A stretch of DNA of 64,000 nt, from assembly GCA_001936135.1 (NCBI GenBank), contig CP012815.1, forward strand, positions 1,300,046-1,364,045, given 5' to 3'. The notes beneath the pieces were generated by a model. It had not been told where the DNA came from, did no database searches, and saw only the letters and a list, made by a program, of their open reading frames with translations. Shown here one piece after another: positions 56,797 to 64,000 of the stretch (its first letter is position 1; each line of letters begins with the position of its first letter). Position numbers and translations under genes: made by a program. Source of the stretch: Saccharomycopsis fibuligera x Saccharomycopsis cf. fibuligera. Taxonomy: Eukaryota > Ascomycota > Saccharomycetes > Ascoideales > Saccharomycopsidaceae.

Positions 56797-57850
56797 GAAC
56801 TTTATTAATTTTCAATCTCATTTATTCTTTTTACGTTGTTGATACAAATGTTGAAGAAAAGAAGACCATATATAGTTTTTGATTGTTATTTTGGATTGGT
56901 CTTCTGTAGTCATTGAGCTACTGTGACACTGGTGTCTTAGAGATCTGGCGATGGGGTGTAATGTGTATACTTGAGTAAAAGAAACGGTTAAATAGTTGAC
57001 TGAGGAAGTGTCAAAGTACTAGAGAAACTTATTAGAAAGTGAGCAAGAGGCAAGCGCATTAACAGTAAGATTAAAACTAAGAAATTAAGAAAAAAAAAGA
57101 AAGTGATTCGAGAGCTAGACTCATGTGAAGGAGGTTTTGGTGCATTGTACGTGGGATTATATTGCATATATATTCTTCTTTTTAGCTTCTGTAGAATATG
57201 ATAAGATTATGGCTTAGCTATATTAAGAAGGTATTGAATATATGGTGTGTCTTAAAATGTTTTCTTTCTTTTCTGTGAATATTTTAGATGTGTGTGCTGG
57301 TTACACTGTAGGCACTACGTTTTAGTTTTCCCGTACACTAATCGGATAATTATTGGCGGAACATAATATGGCAACACCATGATGCTGCAAATGAAACGGA
57401 TGGCGCTGTAAAAGTAGAGCAAGTATGAACGGATTCTGTAAAAAGGCACTTTTCGTCGAATGAAAAAGGATAGGCATAGTATCAGACAAGATTAGATATG
57501 GCAAAAAAACAAGAAAGATATAAACTGCTTTAGGCAGACGCTAAATGTAGACTTTGTATAAACAGTAAACTATAAAAGGGATAATATAACTCACTTGTCA
57601 AGAAAATAACCGATATAGCGGCAAACATGATAAAAAATTATGAGTTAGAGCGACGTTACAGGAAAGACGTCAATGGAAAGGTTCGTTTGTGCTAAGCAAA
57701 GAGCATAAGCTAACAAATAAGCGAGTCAAAAAATAGAAAGATAAAAATAAAAGCACAACGAAATCAGTAAGTAAAAGCAATATTGCAGTTGTGAAACTCG
57801 TGTATAAGTTTTAAGCAGGAAGGAACTTTATGTGGAAAACTTTAAAAAGG
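56797..57850. other. Subtelomeric sequence, transition to purine-rich DNA
   Basis: No gene is supported. The + strand changes from mixed to purine-rich from about 57000 onward. The frame 57322-57504 is unrecognised. Confidence 0.5.
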
Positions 57851-60850
57851 CCGAAAAAAGAAAAAAGAAAAATAAAAAGGGAAACATATAGGAAGTTGCA
57901 TAGACAAAAAGAGGAGATGCGAGGCTGGCGATAGTAAGATTATGAATAGAGTATGGGAAAGAAAAGATCAGAAATAGTGTTCAAAATATTGAAGTGAACA
58001 AAGAGATTTTAAAGATGATATAATGGTTTTAGGGGAAAGAAAGGAGCGCGAAATAGTATTTCGCATGCTGTGTAAAGGAAGTAACGCAAGAGTAGTAGGA
58101 GGATAATGAGTATAATATAAGTGAAATAAGTAGGTACATGTGTCATGTTGGGCATAGGGTTGAGTTTACATGATGGAAAACATTGGATATAATGCGATGT
58201 TGTTGAGATATTTCAATGTTGAAAAGTGCAGAGAGTAGAAGATGTGTGATATGTGTTATTTAGGGTGTTGTGATGATGAAAACATTATCGAGAAGTGATA
58301 AGTACAAAATAGCGGCATCAGTATGAAGCGGGCAAACAAATGTACAGAGAGCATAGTTCAAGTCATTATGAGAAGCGTTACTATAGCAATAGTATGCGGA
58401 AAAAGAAGTGAAGCACAGTACGAAGGCTTAGAAGTGGGTCATGGTCAAGCACTCAATAGCATTAGGCAACAAAATGGCATAATGAAGAAAAATCATGATG
58501 CTGCATGTGGGACGGATCGCAGCGTAAAAGTAAGCAAGGACGAACACGAGCTATAAAAGAGTATGATTTGTATAAAAAAAAAAAGAAAAAGTGAAAAAAG
58601 AAGGGTTAGTTGTAGTGAGACAGTAAGATCATGTGTGACAAGAAGACAAGAAGGATTCAAACTGCTTTAAGCTCGAGCGTAGTTTACACTTTCAATAAAC
58701 AGTAAACGGCAAAACAGGAAAAGGAAAATAATAAATGGAAATTACAAAGACAGCATTTCAGCATAAATATAGTGCTAGAGCTAGCATATATAAAGGCAAG
58801 GGTCAAGCTTTAGTAGTCAATAGTGATAAATATAATAATATCAAAAAAGGCATTTTTAACAATAGTATAGAGACGAACATGGCAGAGAGGTACTAAGTTT
58901 TAGGTAACGTGAAATGTTAGATACAAGAGATACGAGAAAATAAATAGGAGCTAGAATAATGCACAAGCAAAAAATTCGACAACGAAGATGAATGAATCTA
59001 TCAGAAGGAAGAGCGTAAGCTAGCTAATGAGTGGAACAATGTCAGGCTGTCAGTGAGATGAAACAGAAGAGGCAACAAAAAGAAAGAACAGGGGCATTAG
59101 AAAAAACAATATTACGGCAGTATCAAAAGAGTACAAGTTTCAAGGCGAACGGAAAAAGAGATGGGAAAGCAAAAGCAACAAGAAAAAAGATAGAAAAAGG
59201 GACAAAATGAAAACGCAAAATGAAAACGCAAAGAGTAGATGCGAGGGTTAAGCGAAGCTTATGAAGAGAATACGGGGAAAATAAGCGGAAATATCTCGAT
59301 ATTGCAAGGGTGTAAGGGAAACAGTAAATATAATACAAGTGAGATGGGAAAAATATTATATTGCTAATACAGCGGTTGCTATAGAACTGAAGCGTAAGAA
59401 AAGAAGTATAATACAGTTGATATGAAGGTCATAGACGGGTGCTATGTGTAAAATACTGAGCACAGAATTGGCTTTAGATAATGTGAAACTGGAGATGTTG
59501 CTTTTGAGAAATGCAAAAATAGAGGCTATGTGATAAGCATTATGTAGACTGGTGCGACAAGGAAGATGCTATTTAGTAAAAAATGTCAATTACTGAAATG
59601 AGAATATTAGATGCAAGGAAATAAAAGCGTAGTTAGAAAAATGATTAAGCAAGTAATTCGAAGACGGATATGAACGATTTTGTCAGAAAAAAGAGCGCAA
59701 GCTAGCAAATAAGCGGGTCAAGGTCAGACTGTCAGTGTTAAAAAAAAATTGAAAAAACAACAGTAAAATCACAAACACGCACATTTAAAGAGATTACATT
59801 ACAGCAGTATCACTAGAGTACAAGTATGAAGAAAGCAGTGGTTTGAGATAAAAAGTTCAAGGAGAATAAAAGAAAACAGATGCAAGGGCGGTAGGAAGAT
59901 TAAGGACGGAATACAGGGAATATAAGCAGCAATAGTGTGATTGGGTCTGACGTGTGTACGCAAAAGAATGTAATGTTATAAAGTGAAACAAGGGATGTTA
60001 CACTAGGGTGGTGGGTGACGTAAAAGATAGAAAACAAGTTTGACATGTTGGATGCTGGGTTGAGTTTATATGTTGTGAAGCATCAGATGGTGTGCAAATG
60101 GGTCGGAGGATAATAGGTGAATTACGTGGAAGAGAAAAGAAGTAGTAGATAGGTATGTGCACAAAAGGACAGGTTTTAAGGAAGCAGTGATTTGACGTGA
60201 AACTGTCAAGGAGACTAGACAAACAGAAGCAAAAGCAAAGGCAGCAAATGGCAAATATACAAGAAGTGGCAAAATAGAAATACAACGAGGAGATGCAAGG
60301 GTGGTAGGAATATTGTGAATAGAATATGGAGAAAAGAAGCGGCGATAGCGTGTTTTTGCAAGAGCAGAGCGAAGAGAGTAGTAGATATAGTACAAGTGTC
60401 AGAAAAAAAGCATTGTATTAGAAGTGTGTAAAACAAGAAAAGAAAAATACGCAAAAGATGACAAAAGGCAAACGGAGGAAGGAGATACACAAGCAAGTGT
60501 GTTGGGAAGACAGGAAATATGATACAAGCGTCAGAAACAGAGTATAATATTTGTGATATAGCGGTAGTCGGAGGATGGTGAGGAAGATTATGGAATTGAA
60601 TATGTGGAAGAAAAGAGCGCAAATAATGATTATGATGTTGAAGAGCAAAAAGATGGAATACAAGCTAATATAACGGTTGTTGGGGAGAGAGAGGAGTGTG
60701 GGATAGGATTTTACATGTGTCAGAAGAGAAGTATTATATTTGTAGTACAGTGGATGTGGAAGGGTGGTATGTGTAACGGGTTGGGTACAGGATTGAATTT
60801 ATATGTTATGAAATACAAGATGGTGTGCAAGGGCGTTGGGCAGATAATAG
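57670..60850. repeat. Decayed long-unit subtelomeric repeat family
   Basis: Several word groups recur in the same order with heavy divergence. AGC(A/G)(T/C)AAGCTA(A/G)C..AATAAGCG(A/G)GTC occurs near 57702 and 59692, with a related form near 59008. GATGC(A/G)AGG..GG.(A/G)ATA followed by GAATA.GG..AA occurs near 57917, 59230, 59880 and 60293. G(G/A)GTTGAGTTTA(C/T)ATG..G is near 58155 and 60058, with a relative near 60790. Spacings of about 1300, 650 and 410 suggest repeated partial duplications of a unit near 650 bp. Minus-strand frames through these blocks repeat a loose peptide (SPYSIHN..LAS) but are broken and low complexity. Confidence 0.6.
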
Positions 60851-61342
60851 ATAGAGGACAAGAAAGAGAAAAGAAGTGCTATAGAGGCAATACAGTGGTT
60901 GTTGGAGGGGTGTGTATGTGTTAGATGAGAGGAGTGTGGTTGGCACAGGAGGTGTGTGAATTTAAATGATATTGAGCTTGGGGTATTTGGCAAGGGCGGT
61001 GTTATGTGGAAGTGAAGACAATATAATAAAGTGTGAGGCAAAAAAAAAAAAAAAAAAAAGGAAGTGGTGGTATTATGCGGAGCACAAGCGAAGCTCAAGC
61101 GAGATGTAGAAAGTAGGGGTAAGAAAATGACAAGTTATCAAGCGAGATATTACAGTAGTGTGGTGAGGGAGGAAAGAAAGGCGTTACAGGAATTGAGCAC
61201 GGGGAAATAGAAGCGAGCAGTACAAAGGTTTAGAAGTGAGTGAATGAGAAGCAGTAAATAGGAAATACAAGGACGTTAGGAAGAGGGATGTAACAGTAGT
61301 GAGTTGAATGTAAGTGTCAGAGAAAGATGGGGATTGAGGCAC

Positions 61343-61386
61343 GAGATGTAGCGGAGATGTAGCGGAGATGTAGCGGAGATGTAGCA
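61343..61386. repeat. Four copies of an 11-bp unit
   Basis: GAGATGTAGCG is repeated at 61343, 61354 and 61365, with a last copy at 61376 ending CA instead of CG. The unit length equals that of the telomere repeat but the sequence differs. Confidence 0.92.
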
Positions 61387-61499
61387 AAGGAGACAGTAAG
61401 TGAGAGTATTTTGAAGGGACGATGGGTGGTGTAAATATGAACAAGTGACGAAGAAAGGTATTGTATTGGTACTATGTATGTTGGGTAAGGGTGATATTA

Positions 61500-63060
61500 T
61501 AATATTGATACAAGTTAGTAAGGAAGGGCGTCGGGAAGATAAGAAGACAGTAGGAAGCGAAAGGACGTAGTGCAGTAGTAGTAGAACGATAGTAAAGACA
61601 ATAGGGAATAGGAGTGATAGACAAGTATTATAATGGTAATATAGAGTTGTAAAAGAGTGGCAAGTGAGAGATTGATATAAGATAGTATGTAAGTGCGTCG
61701 GGAAAGAAGTGAGAAAACAGAGGAAAAATAATGGAAAGTGGAATAACAGTGACAAAAAGTATTATATCGGTAATATAGAGTCGTAAAAGGATGTTACGAC
61801 AGAGAATGATACAAGACAGTACGGAAGGGAGTGGAGATATTACAACAAGGAAAAGAAAGGGGAAAGAGTAAGATAACAGAAAAGTATTATGATGATAATA
61901 CGGGAAAATTAGGGGTGATATGTGAGCAATTGATACAACACAGTACAGAAAGGCGTCGGGAAGGTAGTAAGAAAAAAAACAGGAAGGGTATTGAAAAGAA
62001 TAGAAGTAATAGGGAAGTGTGTAATTTGTTGATAATATAAGATCGTAGGAGAACGGTATTCGTGAGATAACAATAGAAGATTGTATGAAAGGGCGTCGGG
62101 AAGGATGTAGGGAAGATATTAAAAATAATAGGAAATATGGCGGAGTTATGATGATAGTAAGTGAGAGATTGATACAAGATAGTAAGCAAGGGTGTCGAGG
62201 TAATAGCACAGGGAGAAGAGAAAAGAAGTATTGGAGTAGTATTAGAATGGATAGAAAAGATAATAGGAGTAGCAGACAGGTATTATATTGGGAATACGGG
62301 GGAGGTAGGAGGGTAGTAGGTGAGATAGATTGATAGAAAATATTTTGCGAGGGTGTCGGGAAGGTAGTAAAAATAATAGGAAGATAGTGGAAATAATAAG
62401 AGAAACAGACAAGTATTATAATGGTGATATGGGAGAAGTAAGAGGTGGTAAGTAAGTAAGAGATTGATAGAAGATAGTATGGATGGGGGTTGGGAAGGTA
62501 GTAAAAATAATGGGAAGATAAAGGAAAGAAGAGAAGTGACAGAAAAGTAATATATTGGTAATATGGGAGAGGCAGGAAGGTGGTAAGTGAGAGAGTTGGG
62601 AAGGTAGTACAGAAACAGTAGGAAGAGAACAGAAGTACGGCAGTAGTGTAGTAATAGAAGTTACAGAGGAGTAATTTATTGGTAATACGGCAGAAGCAGT
62701 AGGAAGGTATTGGTGAGAGAACAGTGCAAGATACAAAGGGAGAAGGTTGGGAAGGTAGTAAAGAAACAGTAGGAAGAGAAGAGATGTACGGCAGTAGTAG
62801 TAATAGGAAGTTACAGAAGAGTAATACGGGAGGAAGCAGGAGGACGCAGGAGGAAGGTATTGGTGAGAGAACAATAGGAGATATTTTGCAAGGGTGTCGG
62901 GAAGGTAGTTAAAATAATGGGAAGATAATGGAAAGAATAGAAGTGACAGAAAAGTAATATATTGGTAATATATGGATGTAGGAGGGAGGTATATGAGGGA
63001 AGAATACAAGATACAAAGGGAGGGAGGGGGTTGGGAAGGTAAGAAAACAGGGAGAAGTAG
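61500..63060. repeat. Degenerate tandem repeats spaced about 140 bp
   Basis: The anchor G(C/T)G(T)(C/T)GGGAAG(G)TAGTAA recurs near 61528, 61696, 61952, 62092, 62347, 62487, 62596, 62746, 62889 and 63030, with weak copies near 61816 and 62190. Several intervals are 136-143. Between anchors GGAAGATA, GTGACAGAAAAGTAATATATTGGTAATA and GTGAGAGATTGATA(C/G)AAGATAGTA blocks recur in order. This is a purine-rich satellite-like array with no open frame of its own on the + strand. Confidence 0.8.
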
Positions 63061-63406
63061 AGAAGATTGGAATAGGGAAAGATAAGAGAGAGAAGAAGGG
63101 CAGAAGAGTGATAGAAATAGAAAGAGAAGGAGGTAAAAGAGGGAGAGATTGTACTGGAAGTGAAGAAGAAGAACAGATATAATTGAGGGGAGTGAGAGAG
63201 AGATATGAAAGACGGGTAAGAAGAGAAAGTGAGGCGGGAGGGGAAAAAAGTAAGATTTATTGAAGAGATTTTTGATTTTGAGGAAAAAATAAAATAATTG
63301 GGGGAGCGGAAAGGAGAGAGTGGAGAGAATGAAGAGCAGGGCAGAGCGAAAGGATAGAAGAAGGAGATGGGTTGCAAGGGAGATAGAAAGAGGGAAATGA
63401 GAAGAG

Positions 63407-63456
63407 GAAGCAGGAGAAGCAGGAGAAGCAGGAGAAGCAGGAGAAGCAGGAGAAGA
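63407..63456. repeat. 9-bp repeat array (GAAGCAGGA)
   Basis: About five perfect tandem copies of GAAGCAGGA, purine-only except one C per unit. It lies about 350 bp from the telomere array. Confidence 0.93.
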
Positions 63457-63650
63457 AAGAGGATTGGAAGTAGGAAAAGGGAGGGAGAGGGCGTTTGGAG
63501 AATTGAATGAAGAAGATAGACAGACAGTTGAGGAGAGGGAGAGAAATGAGAGAGATATTGAGTGAGTGAGTTAGTGAGAGAATAAGAGGAAGAGGAAGAG
63601 GAAGAAAGGCGGAGAGGTTAGGGGGAGCGGGCGTGATGGGGGAATGAAGA

Positions 63651-63706
63651 CGCGTCAAGGCGCGTTAGAGCGCGTCAGAGAGCGTCAGAGAGCGTCAAGG
63701 GGCGTT
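63651..63706. repeat. 10-bp repeat array (CGCGTCAGAG type)
   Basis: Units CGCGTCAAGG, CGCGTTAGAG, CGCGTCAGAG, AGCGTCAGAG, AGCGTCAAGG and GGCGTTTTAT lie in register. It is CpG-rich, unlike the surrounding purine tract. Confidence 0.9.
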
Positions 63707-63726
63707 TTATAACGGAAGGGTGGTGT

Positions 63727-63767
63727 GGTGTTCGGATGTTTATATTTTGTATGTGGTGTTCGGATGT
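63727..63767 (+). repeat. Two units with Candida-type telomere core (GGTGTTCGGATGT)
   Basis: GGTGTTCGGATGT occurs at 63727-63739 and 63755-63767, 28 bp apart. The C. albicans 23-bp telomere repeat contains GGTGTACGGATGT, and related yeasts keep the GGTGTNCGGAT core. These look like diverged older telomere units lying inside the present telomere. Confidence 0.65.
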
Positions 63768-63801
63768 TTTTTGAGCACGTAGGATGTCAGGATGTCAGGG
63801 T

Positions 63802-64000
63802 GGTGTAAGGGTGGTGTAAGGGTGGTGTAAGGGTGGTGTAAGGGTGGTGTAAGGGTGGTGTAAGGGTGGTGTAAGGGTGGTGTAAGGGTGGTGTAAGGGT
63901 GGTGTAAGGGTGGTGTAAGGGTGGTGTAAGGGTGGTGTAAGGGTGGTGTAAGGGTGGTGTAAGGGTGGTGTAAGGGTGGTGTAAGGGTGGTGTAAGGGTG
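63802..64000 (+). repeat. Telomere: 18 copies of 11-bp GGTGTAAGGGT
   Basis: Perfect 11-bp units run from 63802 to 63999, and the window ends one base into the next unit. The G-rich strand runs 5' to 3' toward the end, as required of a right telomere. A partial unit (AGGGT) precedes it, after two GATGTCAGG copies (63783-63800). The array is homogeneous, as expected of templated addition by telomerase. Confidence 0.93.

Larger units (their letters stand above)
57850..63640. other. Purine-rich strand-asymmetric subtelomeric tract
   Basis: For almost 6 kb the + strand is dominated by A and G, and the minus strand by T and C. This strand carries the G-rich telomere end. All long frames on the minus strand here (for example 60066-60395, 61276-61755, 61628-62209, 62811-63377) are Ser/Leu/Phe/Pro/Tyr-rich low complexity, as expected of pyrimidine-rich DNA, and are not called as genes. 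Confidence 0.8.

Noticed and set aside
59123-63658. Many long minus-strand frames (for example 60066-60395, 61276-61755, 61628-62209, 62811-63377)
   Set aside because: They are Ser/Leu/Phe/Tyr/Pro-rich translations of pyrimidine-rich repeat DNA, overlap one another in several frames, and show no family motif or codon bias of the real genes.

Overview
The window is about 64 kb of a nuclear yeast chromosome running into its right telomere. Genes are compact and mostly intron-free. The two introns I can support have budding-yeast signals (GTAAGT with TACTAAC, and GTATGT with GCTAAC). Leucine is read mostly from TTG. The few in-frame CTG codons I noticed sit in unconserved tails or stalks (349-351, 43552-43554, and the acidic tail of the YTH1-like gene). 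Together with the MNN1/MNN2/KRE2 mannosyltransferase families and a CRZ-type factor, this points to a CTG-clade (Serinales, Candida/Lodderomyces-like) yeast, where CTG would be read as Ser. The species is not identified. Several reading frames extend 5' of the first ATG from a TTG or GTG; I start each gene at ATG, so coordinates may be shorter than the longest open frame.

Left part (1-11.6 kb): four consecutive Golgi mannosyltransferase genes, namely one MNN1-type, one KRE2/MNT1-type and two MNN2-type. Middle (12-53.4 kb): ordinary housekeeping genes. In order they are a glutathione peroxidase, DPH7/RRT2, a mitochondrial thioredoxin-like protein with an intron, RIB1, OTU2, YTH1, TOM70, a CRZ-like zinc-finger factor, ARO1 (pentafunctional AROM), ACO2 (with an intron), NSR1, PHO84, a PTC6-like phosphatase, an unknown basic protein, an aldo-keto reductase, a FAA2-like peroxisomal acyl-CoA synthetase, an ICT1/CLD1-type hydrolase, and a YggS/YBL036C-type protein that seems to have lost its PLP-binding residues. 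Readable regulatory logic includes a TGAGTCA (Gcn4-type) site before ARO1, CACGTT (Pho4-type) sites and a TATA box before PHO84, an RRPE/PAC pair before NSR1, and an inverted repeat before RIB1.

Right part (53.4-64 kb): a subtelomere. It holds a broken RNase T2 gene, a 349-bp direct duplication, then about 6 kb with a strong purine bias on the + strand. That tract is built from decayed repeats, with a spacing of about 140 bp near the end, followed by 9-, 10- and 11-bp arrays. Two units resembling the conserved core of Candida telomere repeats come next. The window ends in 18 perfect copies of an 11-bp G-rich unit (GGTGTAAGGGT). The short telomere unit beside remnants of the longer Candida-type core is the most unusual thing here.
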